Source of the DNA: Aliiroseovarius crassostreae
GTDB lineage: Bacteria > Pseudomonadota > Alphaproteobacteria > Rhodobacterales > Rhodobacteraceae
DNA length: 64,000 nt
Reading direction: 5' to 3'
Assembly (NCBI RefSeq): GCF_001307765.1
Contig: NZ_LKBA01000004.1
Location: 558,001 to 622,000 of the forward strand
The stretch's first letter is position 1; each line of letters opens with the position of its first letter. Made by a program: the position numbers and the translations under genes. Below the pieces are notes generated by a model. It was not told where the DNA came from, did not search any database, and worked only from the letters and a program-made list of their open reading frames with translations. This document shows, one piece after another, positions 56,739 through 64,000 of this stretch.

Positions 56739-56780
56739 TGCCCGCACCGGACATGAGCCGGTGCGGAAAAAAGGGCGGGA

Positions 56781-57341
56781 TCAGGCAGCCAGCTTGTCAA
56801 GATCCACTTCGGCCGTGGCAATGCCTTCGGCACCCGCAGCACCCACAAACTCCACATCGGTGATGCCAAGAAAGCCAAACATGTGCTTCAGGTAAGGGGT
56901 GGCAAAGTCCACAGGGGCCCCGACCGGAACGCCGCCAGAGGCCAGCACCACCACCACGCGTTTGCCGCCCAGCAACCCTTCGGGACCATTTTCAGTGTAG
57001 CGGAAACTCACCCCGGCGCGGGCGAGGTGATCAAGCCATGTCTTCAGGGTCGACGGGATGGTGAAATTGTAAATCGGTGTCGAGATCACGATCGTGCCCG
57101 CCGCCTGCACTTCGGACAGAAGCTCGTCCGACAGGGTGAGGGCGGCGGTCTGTTCTTCACTACGCGCGTCAACGGGGGTGAAGGTGGCGCCGGTCCAGAC
57201 CGCATCAAGATGGGGCAGCCCGTCCGCCAGATCGCGATGGGTTACGTCGCCAGTCAACCGGGCCATAAAGCGATCCGCCAATTGGCGCGAAACCGAACCT
57301 TCGGTGCGGGCGGAGCTGTCGATACGCAGAATGTTGGGCAT
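56781..57341 (-). CDS. azoR: FMN-dependent NADH-azoreductase (AzoR)
   Basis: A 186-residue flavodoxin-fold protein from the ATG of MPNILRIDSSARTEGSVSRQLADRF, behind AAAGGA. TPIYNFTIPSTLKTWLDHLARAGVSFRY and the VVVLASGGVP segment hold the FMN-binding residues. Enzymes of this type reduce quinones and azo compounds with NADH. It is divergent from a LysR regulator that probably controls it. Confidence 0.93.
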   Translation of the reverse strand: MPNILRIDSSARTEGSVSRQLADRFMARLTGDVTHRDLADGLPHLDAVWTGATFTPVDARSEEQTAALTLSDELLSEVQAAGTIVISTPIYNFTIPSTLKTWLDHLARAGVSFRYTENGPEGLLGGKRVVVVLASGGVPVGAPVDFATPYLKHMFGFLGITDVEFVGAAGAEGIATAEVDLDKLAA

Positions 57342-57463
57342 GTCAGTGTCCTTTGGAAGAGTGTTTTTGCGTTGCACTGACTATGAGGATTTGCAAATTC
57401 GAACTCAATCTGAGATATGTCACATATATTGTGCGAAAATGAACATTGTCCGGGGGGCGCATC

Positions 57464-58354
57464 GTGCAGCATTGGGATGAAATCAGAACGGCCTATTTCG
57501 TCGTGCGCGAAGGCACCGTCAGCGGGGCAGCCGCCGCGCTGGGCGTGCACCATGCCACCGTGATCCGCCATATTGATGCCTTGGAAGAGCGGCTTGGGGT
57601 CAAGCTGTTCCAGCGTCATGCGCGGGGGTATACACCAACCGAGGCCGGGGCGGATCTGGCGCGGGTGGCGCAGACCACGGATGATCAGTTTTCTCAGCTG
57701 GGCGGGCGATTGCGTGGGCAGGGGGACAGTGTCAGCGGAGATCTTGTTGTGACCGCCTTGCCCTCCTTCGCTGAACGGGTCACGCCGGTTCTGGTTCAAT
57801 TTCAACGTGACCACCCCGAAGTGCGGGTGCGGCTGTTAACCGGCGCGCGGGTGTTCCGTCTGGAATACGGCGAAGCGCATCTTGCCATTCGTGCGGGCAG
57901 TGCCCCCGAAGAGCCTGACAATGTGGTGCAGCCGTATTTCACCATGGAGATGGGTCTGTTTGCGGCCCCGTGTTATGTCGAGCGGTTTGGTCTGCCGACG
58001 ATCGAAACCTTTGACCAGCACCGCTTTGTCGGCTTTTCGGATATCCGCTCCCGCGCGCCTTTTATGCAATGGCAGGAAAAACATGTGCCGCCTTCCACGG
58101 TGCGCTATCGCGCCACCGATGACCGGTCCTTGGCCGCGGCCGTGCGCGCCGGGGCAGGGGTGGGGTTCATGGCGGTCAACACGGCGGGCGGCCTGATCGA
58201 AGTGATGGATCGCCGCCCGGAATGGAACGCCCAGACCTGGCTTGTGACCCATGTGGATCTGCACCGCTCTGCCAAAGTGCAGGCCGCATTGTCCGCGTTC
58301 AAGGCGGCGGCAAAAGAATGGGCGCGGGAAGAAGAGGGGATCAGCCTGCCCTGA
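57464..58354 (+). CDS. LysR-family regulator, divergent from azoR
   Basis: A 296-residue protein. A GTG at 57464 preceded by GGGGGGCG is the most likely start; a TTG at 57446 is in frame. The N-terminal HTH VSGAAAALGVHHATVIRHIDALEERLGVKLFQRHARGYTPTEAG is intact, followed by a periplasmic-binding-like effector domain. Although LysR-like, the HTH text (HHATVIRHIDALE) is of the group seen beside redox enzymes. Divergence from azoR suggests control of that gene; the inducer is unknown. Confidence 0.9.
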   Translation: MQHWDEIRTAYFVVREGTVSGAAAALGVHHATVIRHIDALEERLGVKLFQRHARGYTPTEAGADLARVAQTTDDQFSQLGGRLRGQGDSVSGDLVVTALPSFAERVTPVLVQFQRDHPEVRVRLLTGARVFRLEYGEAHLAIRAGSAPEEPDNVVQPYFTMEMGLFAAPCYVERFGLPTIETFDQHRFVGFSDIRSRAPFMQWQEKHVPPSTVRYRATDDRSLAAAVRAGAGVGFMAVNTAGGLIEVMDRRPEWNAQTWLVTHVDLHRSAKVQAALSAFKAAAKEWAREEEGISLP

Positions 58355-58374
58355 GGGCGGCAATATTTGTGCGC

Positions 58375-58713
58375 TCACCCCTCAGACAGCTGCACCTCAA
58401 GGAACCGTTCGAAATCATCCAGATTGACTGGTTCGAACTGGCCAAACCCCTGCATCCAGACCGATGCGGATTTGAGGGCGTCCGGTTCCAGTTTGCACCA
58501 TTTCACCCGGCCGCGCTTTTCCTGGCTGATCAGCCCGGCCCGGCTGAGGATCGTCAGATGTTTAGAGATGGCCGCCAGGGACATGTCAAAGGGCGTGGCC
58601 ACATCGGAAACAGCCATGTCGTCTTCCAGAAGCATGGTGAGGATGGCGCGCCGTGTGGGATCACCCAGGGCGGCAAAGACATGGTCCAGATGCTGGTCGG
58701 ATGCGGTGGTCAT
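58375..58713 (-). CDS. ArsR-family regulator
   Basis: A 112-residue winged-helix protein: HVFAALGDPTRRAILTMLLEDDMAVSDVATPFDMSLAAISKHLTILSRAGLISQEKRGRVKWCKLEP. Only one Cys is present, so it lacks the usual CxC metal site and the two-Cys sulfide sensor of SqrR/BigR; it is closer to the subgroup often paired with SRPBCC (AHSA1) genes, none of which is here. It is convergent with the LysR gene, with 20 bp between the stops. Its target is unknown. Confidence 0.9.
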   Translation of the reverse strand: MTTASDQHLDHVFAALGDPTRRAILTMLLEDDMAVSDVATPFDMSLAAISKHLTILSRAGLISQEKRGRVKWCKLEPDALKSASVWMQGFGQFEPVNLDDFERFLEVQLSEG

Positions 58714-58833
58714 GGGATTATGCCTATTGGGATGCGATCAGATCGTCAACCAATCGGTTGAATTTGCAATTGTGAAGGAATTTGGCCTGCTCGGCGGGTG
58801 TCGGGGCGATGGTCTCCCATGGTAAAATTATTA

Positions 58834-58864
58834 AACTGTTTTAAAACAATGTCTTAACTGTTTT
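58834..58864. repeat. Direct repeats AACTGTTTT upstream of atpI
   Basis: AACTGTTTT at 58834-58842 and 58856-58864, 22 bp apart (two DNA turns). The first overlaps a 12-bp palindrome TGTTTTAAAACA (58837-58848). Confidence 0.6.
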
Positions 58865-58866
58865 CA

Positions 58867-58881
58867 TGTTGGCGCTAAACA
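58867..58881. promoter_or_regulatory. LacI-family-like operator (possible CceR site), atp promoter
   Basis: TGTTGGCGCTAAACA is close to TGTTAGCGCTAACA, with one substitution and one inserted A. It lies just upstream of a TTGACT (58885-58890) / TAGCAA (58908-58913) promoter-like pair with a 17-bp spacer, which suits an activator. CceR is reported to activate ATP synthase genes in R. sphaeroides. Confidence 0.5.
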
Positions 58882-58942
58882 GCGTTGACTCATGACTGCT
58901 TCCCGCTTAGCAAAGGGCGCAAGTATTACCCGGGGGTGATCC

Positions 58943-59302
58943 ATGTCCAATGATCCCGATCCCGAGCGCCTCAAGGCGCTTGAGAAACGCCTGAAACAGG
59001 TGCGAGGAACTGAGGAAAAGGAACACGCGGGGGACAAGGCCTACAATCAGGCGCAATATGCCTGGCAGATGGTCGTCGAGTTGATTGCCGGTCTTGGGAT
59101 CGGTTTCGGCATCGGATACGGGTTGGATGCGCTTTGGGGCACAAAACCCATCATGATGGTGCTGTTCATAATGTTGGGGTTCGCGGCCGGCGTGAAGGTC
59201 ATGCTTGGCACCGCAGCCCATATGCAGAAGTCCGCGGACGCAGATGCAGGGACAACACCCGGCACGCGTTCCGAAGAAGAAGAGGGTAAGACAGGTGGCT
59301 GA
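58943..59302 (+). CDS. atpI: ATP synthase assembly protein AtpI
   Basis: A 119-residue protein with a charged N-terminus ([18 protein letters not shown]), two membrane helices ([38 protein letters not shown]) and an acidic tail. AtpI helps assemble the c-ring. It is the first gene of the F0 operon, and its stop overlaps the GTG start of atpB. Confidence 0.93.
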   Translation: MSNDPDPERLKALEKRLKQVRGTEEKEHAGDKAYNQAQYAWQMVVELIAGLGIGFGIGYGLDALWGTKPIMMVLFIMLGFAAGVKVMLGTAAHMQKSADADAGTTPGTRSEEEEGKTGG

Positions 59303-60134
59303 TCAAAGCACAAACAAAGGGTCTGGCGGCATCGCCAAAATCGCATTCTTCGCCGTGCTGGCGCTTGTGCTGGTCTCGGGCCTGATCTTTGCGCCTGAGC
59401 GTCCGGGTCTGGTGATCCATCCGATGGAGCAGTTCCAGCTGGCGCCGCTGTTCGGTGGGGACCATGTTGGCACCTTCACCGTGACCAACCAAACCCTGTG
59501 GATGGTGCTGGCAATCGTCGGCATCGTGGCCCTGCTGGTGGTTGGCACCTCGGGCGGCAAGGAAATCCCGACCCGCGCCCAATCTGTTGCGGAACTGGCC
59601 TATGGCTTTGTTTACAAGATGGTCGAGGATGTCGCCGGCAAGGATGCCGTCAAGTATTTCCCCGGCATCATGACGCTGTTCATGTTCATCGTTTTCGCCA
59701 ACTTCCTCGGCCTGATCCCGATGTCGTTCACCTCGACCTCGCATATCGCTGTGACCGCCGTTCTGGCCCTGATCGTGTTCGTCTTCGTGACCGTGCTGGG
59801 GTTTGTGAAAAACGGTGCTGGCTTCCTCGGTCTCTTCTGGGTGTCCTCGGCTCCTCTGGCGCTGCGTCCGATCCTGGCCGTGATCGAACTGATCTCGTAT
59901 TTCGTGCGCCCGGTCAGCCATTCCATTCGTTTGGCAGGCAACGTGATGGCCGGCCACGCAGTTATCAAAGTGTTCGCTGGCTTTGCCGCAGCACTGGGCC
60001 TCTTCGGCTTCTTCCCGATCTTCGCGATCGCCGCGGTTTACGCGCTGGAAGTTCTGGTGGCCTTCATCCAGGCATACGTGTTCACCATCCTGACCTGCGT
60101 ATACCTCAAAGACGCTCTGCATCCGTCGCACTAA
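59295..60134 (+). CDS. atpB: F0F1 ATP synthase subunit a
   Basis: A 279-residue protein. I use the GTG at 59295 ([12 protein letters not shown]), which overlaps the atpI stop; the longer frame from 59205 runs inside atpI. About five to six helices follow. [18 protein letters not shown] contains the essential Arg of the proton channel, and [22 protein letters not shown] is the typical C-terminus. It forms the proton half-channels facing the c-ring. Confidence 0.95.
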   Translation: MADQSTNKGSGGIAKIAFFAVLALVLVSGLIFAPERPGLVIHPMEQFQLAPLFGGDHVGTFTVTNQTLWMVLAIVGIVALLVVGTSGGKEIPTRAQSVAELAYGFVYKMVEDVAGKDAVKYFPGIMTLFMFIVFANFLGLIPMSFTSTSHIAVTAVLALIVFVFVTVLGFVKNGAGFLGLFWVSSAPLALRPILAVIELISYFVRPVSHSIRLAGNVMAGHAVIKVFAGFAAALGLFGFFPIFAIAAVYALEVLVAFIQAYVFTILTCVYLKDALHPSH

Positions 60135-60195
60135 GCGCCGGTTGCAGCCCGCTAACACACTAATTCAAAGCATTCCAACGTAAGGAGAAACGAAA

Positions 60196-60432
60196 ATGGA
60201 AGGCAATATCGCTCAAATGGGTCAATTCATCGGTGCAGGTCTGGCAGCTATCGGTTCGGGTGCCGCCGCTATCGGTGTGGGCCACGTTGCTGGTAACTTC
60301 CTGGCAGGCGCTCTGCGCAACCCGTCGGCCGCCGCCGCTCAAACCGCCACCCTCTTCATCGGTATCGCATTTGCAGAAGCTCTGGGCATCTTCTCGTTCC
60401 TGGTCGCTCTGCTGCTGATGTTCGCCGTCTAA
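60196..60432 (+). CDS. atpE: F0F1 ATP synthase subunit c
   Basis: A 78-residue helical hairpin. [21 protein letters not shown] is the Gly/Ala-rich first helix, RNPSAAAAQ the polar loop that contacts F1, and [20 protein letters not shown] the second helix with the proton-binding Glu. It forms the rotating c-ring. AAGGAG lies before the ATG. Confidence 0.98.
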   Translation: MEGNIAQMGQFIGAGLAAIGSGAAAIGVGHVAGNFLAGALRNPSAAAAQTATLFIGIAFAEALGIFSFLVALLLMFAV

Positions 60433-60534
60433 GACCTGAACCATCCTTACGCCCGGGCGGGGGGAGGGATGAGAAACCATCCGGTTTCGCATTCCAACCG
60501 TCGCCCGAAGTAACTCGGTTCCAGGAGAGAAGAC

Positions 60535-61074
60535 ATGGCAAGTAACACAAATACCACGGATGCTGCAAACGGCGCTGCCGAAGCTGCAGGCATGCCGCAG
60601 CTGGATTTCTCGACCTTCGGGAACCAGATCTTCTGGCTCGTGGTGACGCTGGTCGTGATCTACTTCGTGCTGACCAAGATTGCCCTTCCTCGTATCGAAG
60701 GCATTCTGCAGTCGCGCCAAACCCGGATCACCAACTATCTGACCACTGCCGAAGAGATGAAGCAGAAAGCCGTTGAGGCCGAAGCTGCATACAATCAGGC
60801 GCTGGCAGATGCCCGCCTTGAGGCCAACAAGATCGTGGCCGAAGCGCGTGCTGAAATTCAGGCTGAGGTGGATGCCGCCGCTGCCAAGGCAGATGCTGAG
60901 ATCGCTGCAAAGGCCGCTGAAAGCGAAGCCGCCATCGCAGAGATCCGCGCAGGGGCCGTGGACAGCATCAAGGCTGTTGCCAAAGATACCGCCAAGGAAG
61001 TCATTGGCGCTCTGGGGCACTCGGTTGACGCCAAAACCGTGACCGCGGCTGTGACCGCTCGGATGAAAGGGTAA
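60535..61074 (+). CDS. atpG: F0F1 ATP synthase subunit b'
   Basis: A 179-residue b-type stator subunit: one membrane helix ([19 protein letters not shown]) then a long Ala/Glu-rich coiled coil ([28 protein letters not shown] onward). It has an extra N-terminal polar stretch, as in b' of photosynthetic and other alphaproteobacteria. With b it forms a heterodimeric stalk. In many annotations it is called atpF' or atpX. Confidence 0.93.
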   Translation: MASNTNTTDAANGAAEAAGMPQLDFSTFGNQIFWLVVTLVVIYFVLTKIALPRIEGILQSRQTRITNYLTTAEEMKQKAVEAEAAYNQALADARLEANKIVAEARAEIQAEVDAAAAKADAEIAAKAAESEAAIAEIRAGAVDSIKAVAKDTAKEVIGALGHSVDAKTVTAAVTARMKG

Positions 61075-61078
61075 GGAC

Positions 61079-61636
61079 ATGATGAAACGCGTTCTCACCC
61101 CGCTCGCTCTGATCGCTGCCCAACCGGCATTTGCTGCCGGCGGCGGGCTGGACCTGTCCAACACCGACTTGGTGGTTTGGCTGGCCTTCCTGCTGTTTGT
61201 GACCTTCCTGGGTTACATGGGGGTGCACAAACTGTTGGGCGGCAAGCTTGACGAACGTGCCGAGGGCATCAAATCCGAGATCGAAGAAGCTCAGAAACTT
61301 GCAGACGAAGCACGCGAAGTTCTCGCGTCTTATGAACGCAAGCAAAAGGAAGTGGCTGAACAGGCAGAGCGCATTGTCGCCCATGCCAAAGAAGAAGCCG
61401 CCAATGCCGCTGAGCTGGCCAAGGAAGATCTGAAGGCTTCGATTGCACGCCGTCTGGCTGCCGCCGAAGATCAGATCGCATCGGCCCAGGCCTCGGCTGT
61501 CAAGGAAGTGCGCGACAGCGCAGTTTCCGTGGCCATCGGCGCCGCACGTGACGTGATCGCCAAACAGATGACCGCGACCGAAGGCAACAAGCTGATCGAC
61601 GCCGCCATCAAGGATGTGGAAGCCAAGCTCCACTGA
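61079..61636 (+). CDS. atpF: F0F1 ATP synthase subunit b
   Basis: A 185-residue b subunit. A short hydrophobic leader (MMKRVLTPLALIAAQPAFAAGG) resembles a cleavable signal, followed by the membrane helix (LVVWLAFLLFVTFLGYMGV) and a coiled coil. It pairs with b' as stator. It ends the F0 operon, 4 bp downstream of b', with a strong terminator. F1 genes are not in this window, as expected for alphaproteobacteria, which keep F0 and F1 in separate loci. Confidence 0.95.
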   Translation: MMKRVLTPLALIAAQPAFAAGGGLDLSNTDLVVWLAFLLFVTFLGYMGVHKLLGGKLDERAEGIKSEIEEAQKLADEAREVLASYERKQKEVAEQAERIVAHAKEEAANAAELAKEDLKASIARRLAAAEDQIASAQASAVKEVRDSAVSVAIGAARDVIAKQMTATEGNKLIDAAIKDVEAKLH

Positions 61637-61660
61637 TCGCGATTGCGAGACCAGACATCA

Positions 61661-61700
61661 AAAACCCCGGCTGCAGGCTCCTGTAGCCGGGGTTTTCTTT
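61661..61700 (+). terminator. F0 operon intrinsic terminator
   Basis: AAAACCCCGGCTGCAG and CTGTAGCCGGGGTTTT form a 16-bp stem (one G-U) around GCTC, followed by CTTT. It lies 24 bp after atpF. Confidence 0.93.
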
Positions 61701-61717
61701 GGTGTTTACGGTGATTG

Positions 61718-61741
61718 ATATATTCGTAATGATGAATATAT
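61718..61741. promoter_or_regulatory. Inverted repeat resembling a SqrR/BigR-type ArsR operator
   Basis: ATATATTC-N8-GAATATAT, perfect 8-bp arms, 26 bp upstream of the small DUF2892 gene. SqrR/BigR sites, as I recall, contain ATTC-N8-GAAT, and DUF2892 (YgaP-like) proteins often belong to their sulfide-stress regulons. No such regulator is encoded in this window. Confidence 0.6.
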
Positions 61742-61766
61742 TCCCCAAACATCAAGGAGACCGTTC

Positions 61767-61976
61767 ATGAACGCCCAACGCGCCACCATGTCCATTGCCG
61801 GACTGTTCATCCTTATCAGCCTGGGGCTTGCCCACCTGTCCGGGCAGGTCAATCTTGGCCAGGTCAGCTGGCTGTGGTTCACCCTTTTCGTCGGGGGCAA
61901 CCTGTTCCAGTCCGGCCTGTCCGGTTTCTGCCCGCTGACCCGCATTCTGGTGCGCCTGGGATTGCGCGCGGCCTGA
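61767..61976 (+). CDS. DUF2892 / YgaP-like membrane protein
   Basis: A 69-residue protein with two helices (MSIAGLFILISLGLAHL, WLWFTLFVGGNLFQSGLSGF) and the family motif GLSGFCPLTRILVRLG containing the conserved Cys. In YgaP-like proteins this module is a membrane domain fused to or encoded beside a rhodanese; here it is free-standing. Preceded by AAGGAG and an ArsR-type inverted repeat. It may take part in reactive sulfur handling; inferred from family context only. Confidence 0.9.
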   Translation: MNAQRATMSIAGLFILISLGLAHLSGQVNLGQVSWLWFTLFVGGNLFQSGLSGFCPLTRILVRLGLRAA

Positions 61977-62001
61977 TCTGATTTGCACAGGTGAAGGTGC
62001 C

Positions 62002-62757
62002 CTACTGGGCGCTTTCGTGGCTCAGGCGCTGTTTTGCGATCTCTTCATTGCGTTCCGCACGCCGCATATCCGCATAGCCCTGGGCCACAAAATCAAGATG
62101 CGCTTCAATTGCTTCGCGGGCGCGCACCGGGTCGCGGGCCTGAAGGGCATCATTGATGTCCCGGTGCTGGTTCAAAAGGTCAGCACGGGTGTTGTAAAGC
62201 TGGATGATAACCTGCCGATTGTAGAATACACCACGCTTTAGCAGATCATACATCGCACGCATGACATGCACGATCATCACGTTGTGGCTGGCTTCGACAA
62301 TGGCGGAATGGAAGTTGGCATCCAGATCAGCCCCTTTGCCTGCCGGCGCGTCTTCCATCTTGCGAAAGATGCTGTCAATCACTTCCAGATCGGTGTCCGA
62401 AGCCAGCCGGGCAGCGCGTTCCGCCGCCATCCCTTCGAGGTCACGCCGAAACGCCAGATAGTCATAAACCGCTTCGTCATGGCGCCCCAGCAACCCGGTC
62501 AGGGCGGGCGAGAAGGAGCTGTCCAGATCTTCGGAGATGAAAACCCCGGACCCGGCGCGACTTTGCAAAAGCCCCAGTGATTGCAACTCGGCAATGGCTT
62601 CGCGCAGGGACGGGCGCGATACCCCCATCCGTTCGGATAAATCGCGCTCAGAGGGCAGCCGCTCGCCGGGGCGCAGCACGCCACGCAGGATCAAAAGTTC
62701 GATCTGTTCCACAACGGATTTGGACAGCTTTCCGGCATTGATCTTCTGAAATGGCAT
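62002..62757 (-). CDS. FadR/PdhR-type GntR-family regulator
   Basis: A 251-residue protein from the ATG of MPFQKINAGKLSKSVVEQIELLILRGVLRPGERLPSERDLSERMGVSRPSLREAIAELQSLGLL; the frame to 62871 crosses a terminator hairpin and is rejected. The C-terminal FCD domain has DLDANFHSAIVEASHN and a late HRDINDALQARD, ligand/metal histidines. It is of the same superfamily as PdhR, LldR and GlcC, which sense pyruvate, lactate or glycolate. The target is unknown; it stands alone. Confidence 0.9.
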   Translation of the reverse strand: MPFQKINAGKLSKSVVEQIELLILRGVLRPGERLPSERDLSERMGVSRPSLREAIAELQSLGLLQSRAGSGVFISEDLDSSFSPALTGLLGRHDEAVYDYLAFRRDLEGMAAERAARLASDTDLEVIDSIFRKMEDAPAGKGADLDANFHSAIVEASHNVMIVHVMRAMYDLLKRGVFYNRQVIIQLYNTRADLLNQHRDINDALQARDPVRAREAIEAHLDFVAQGYADMRRAERNEEIAKQRLSHESAQ

Positions 62758-62832
62758 CTTGATCCTCGTTCTGGGTGGTAAACTAATATGACCACATGAA
62801 GCGGAGAGGTTCAAGCATTCAGCAGAAAAGAA

Positions 62833-62861
62833 AAAGGCCAGACGGGTGTCGTCTGGCCTTT
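62833..62861 (-). terminator. Terminator of the OmpA-like lipoprotein gene
   Basis: On the minus strand AAAGGCCAGAC pairs with GTCTGGCCTTT (11-bp stem) and the following bases are TTCTTTTC. It lies 26 bp after the stop at 62887. Confidence 0.88.
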
Positions 62862-62886
62862 CTTGTTTCAACGGGCGTGTGCCGGA

Positions 62887-63537
62887 TCAGGTATAGGGGC
62901 GAATGATGATTTCGACCCGGCGGTTCTGCTGACGCCCCTCGGGGGTCAGGTTCGACGCCACCGGGCGGCTTTCACCACGCCCGATCGTGACCACGCGCGA
63001 GCTTGGCACGCCATTTTGGAACAGAACCGACGCGACAGAGGCCGCACGGCGTTGCGACAGGGCAAGGTTATAGCCGGCATCACCCACATTGTCGGTGTGC
63101 CCGATCACTTCCACAGCCGAGTTCGGATAGTTCAGCAGGTTGCGTGCCAGCGCGCCAAGGTCGCTCCGCAGGCCGGGGTTCACAACGGCACTGTCGGTGG
63201 CAAACAGGATGTCCTGCGGCATGGTCACAACCAGGCTTTCCCCGGTGTTCACAATGCGCACCTGATCGTTGCCCATCGAGGCTTCCAACTCACGTGCTTG
63301 TTTGTCCAGCTGCGACCCGATCACGCCACCGACGCCCGCGCCGATGGCAGCACCAAGGGCTGCGCTGCCCAGTTTGTTGTCATCTCCGCTGATCGCGCCG
63401 ATCAGACCACCGACCATTGCTCCGGCCACGGCACCGTTCTTGGTGCGGGGACCCATCTCGCCGGTGGGCGAGGTACAGGCGGTGATCGTCAGGGCACCGA
63501 TGGTGCCGAGAATCAAAAGGGGTTTGGTTTGGAACAT
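62887..63537 (-). CDS. OmpA-family peptidoglycan-binding lipoprotein
   Basis: A 216-residue protein. A lipoprotein-type signal ends LTITACTS (Cys 21). A glycine-zipper region (GAVAGAMVGGLIGAISG, AALGAAIGAGVGGVIGSQLD) follows, then an OmpA C-terminal domain with FATDSAVVNPGLRSDLGALARNLLNYP, VIGHTDNVGDAGYNLALSQRRA and NRRVEIIIRP, which binds meso-diaminopimelate in peptidoglycan. It resembles YiaD of E. coli. It probably links outer membrane and cell wall. An inverted repeat TTGTTAT-CGA-ATAACAA lies 54 bp upstream. Confidence 0.92.
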   Translation of the reverse strand: MFQTKPLLILGTIGALTITACTSPTGEMGPRTKNGAVAGAMVGGLIGAISGDDNKLGSAALGAAIGAGVGGVIGSQLDKQARELEASMGNDQVRIVNTGESLVVTMPQDILFATDSAVVNPGLRSDLGALARNLLNYPNSAVEVIGHTDNVGDAGYNLALSQRRAASVASVLFQNGVPSSRVVTIGRGESRPVASNLTPEGRQQNRRVEIIIRPYT

Positions 63538-63590
63538 TTCTGCCGCTCCTCAATGCGTTAAACTCATGTCTCTGCTACCATGATGCCCTG

Positions 63591-63607
63591 TTGTTATCGA
63601 ATAACAA
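63591..63607. promoter_or_regulatory. Inverted repeat between ogt and the OmpA-like gene
   Basis: TTGTTAT-CGA-ATAACAA, perfect 7-bp arms. It could be an operator for the OmpA-like gene or part of an ogt terminator; there is no clear T-run. Confidence 0.4.
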
Positions 63608-63656
63608 GGGGAGAATGCGCGGCAGATCGCCATTCTGCAACGCCGGGACGCGCCGT

Positions 63657-63998
63657 TTATCCCGCCATACCCCCTTCAGGCGCGATTTTCTGTGTCTGGG
63701 CGCTTTCCAGATCTGCGCTTTCCCAGGCCAGAAGCGCCCGTTTGACCTGCAGTCCCCAATGGTACCCGCCCAGGGCGCCGGATTTCCGCAAGGCGCGGTG
63801 GCAGGGGATTAGCCAGCTGACGGGGTTGCGGCCAATCGCGGTGCCCACGGCGCGCACGGCGCGCGGGTTGCCTGCGGCCTCGGCGATCTCGGAATAGGTT
63901 GAAACGTGACCCGAAGGGATGCGTAACAAGGCCTCCCATACCTTGATCTGCAATGGGGATCCGATCAGGTGCAAAGGTGTCTTTCCCGCGTCGCCCGA
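63657..63998 (-). CDS. Methylated-DNA-protein cysteine methyltransferase, partial
   Basis: The frame is open through the window edge (upstream residues read SGDAGKTPLHLIGSPLQIKVW), so the 5' end is missing. SPLQIKVWEALLRIPSGHVSTYSEIAEAAG, then ARAVGTAIGRNP-like and the active-site PCHRALRKSGALGGYHWGL define the O6-methylguanine methyltransferase domain (acceptor Cys in PCHR). It repairs alkylated guanine by suicide transfer. It may be stand-alone Ogt or the C-terminal half of an Ada-type protein. Confidence 0.92.
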   Translation of the reverse strand, partial: SGDAGKTPLHLIGSPLQIKVWEALLRIPSGHVSTYSEIAEAAGNPRAVRAVGTAIGRNPVSWLIPCHRALRKSGALGGYHWGLQVKRALLAWESADLESAQTQKIAPEGGMAG

Positions 63999-64000
63999 TG

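Noticed and set aside
56742..56766. Terminator between the glycerate kinase and azoR genes
   Set aside because: CCGCACCGG and CCGGTGCGG form a 9-bp stem, but it is followed by A residues on the plus strand and by no T-run on the minus strand, so it is not a standard terminator in either direction.
58375..58713. The ArsR protein as the regulator of the ATATATTC-N8-GAATATAT site
   Set aside because: It has a single Cys and lacks the two-Cys sensor of SqrR/BigR, and it is 3 kb away; another regulator is more likely.

Overview
The window is a chromosomal segment of an alphaproteobacterium, almost certainly a Rhodobacteraceae (Roseobacter/Rhodobacter) member. The evidence is the fnrL-hemN-uspA-ccoNOQP-ccoGHIS block, the mcl2-nnrU-mch-sdhCDAB-mdh-sucCDAB-lpd block (from memory, the same neighbourhood as in Rhodobacter sphaeroides), an F0-only ATP synthase operon with atpI and paired b'/b subunits, high GC, and FNR, CIRCE and GntR sites of alphaproteobacterial type.

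Layout. 1-3.2 kb: tail of a di-haem cytochrome c peroxidase, a small membrane protein, and groES-groEL behind a CIRCE operator. 3.2-7.2 kb: accessory genes, namely a lone OLD-type ATPase-TOPRIM nuclease, a bactofilin-like membrane protein and a secreted lipase-like hydrolase. 7.3-19.3 kb: microaerobic respiration, with hemN, fnrL, a universal stress protein, cbb3 oxidase (ccoNOQP) and its assembly genes (ccoGHIS), carrying four FNR boxes. 19.3-24.2 kb: a LuxR-type regulator, then a divergent SGNH esterase and a YbbA/YbbP ABC system. 24.5-44.6 kb: TCA cycle and ethylmalonyl-CoA-pathway genes (sdhCDAB with a ZIP transporter gene, mch, nnrU, mcl2, mdh, sucC, a lipoprotein gene, sucD, sucA, sucB, lpd). 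44.7-47.3 kb: acetyltransferase, a GntR regulator (probably AkgR), a YgjP-like metalloprotease, a FYDLN protein and tRNA-Ala. 47.4-49 kb: a degraded integrase scar next to the tRNA. 49-55.2 kb: a tripartite tricarboxylate transporter (tctCBA) divergent from tctDE plus an extra binding protein. 55.4-58.7 kb: glycerate kinase, azoreductase, LysR and ArsR regulators. 58.9-61.6 kb: the F0 operon. 61.7-64 kb: a DUF2892 protein, a FadR/PdhR-type regulator, an OmpA-like lipoprotein and a partial O6-methylguanine methyltransferase.

How the parts connect. The main signal is a layered control circuit that can be read from the DNA. The palindrome TGTGATCACA occurs as a pair, centres exactly 21 bp apart, upstream of both sdhC and sucC, and once directly upstream of the GntR gene at 45.8 kb. 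This suggests a self-regulated TCA-cycle regulon, consistent with published AkgR work in R. sphaeroides. A second, LacI-type motif (TGTTAGCGCTAACA-like) appears upstream of sdhC, mdh and atpI, resembling the CceR regulon. FNR boxes tie cbb3 oxidase, its assembly operon, hemN and fnrL to oxygen. Three tandem 11-bp repeats between tctD and tctC look like the TctD site. No CRISPR array, intact prophage or intact insertion sequence was seen.
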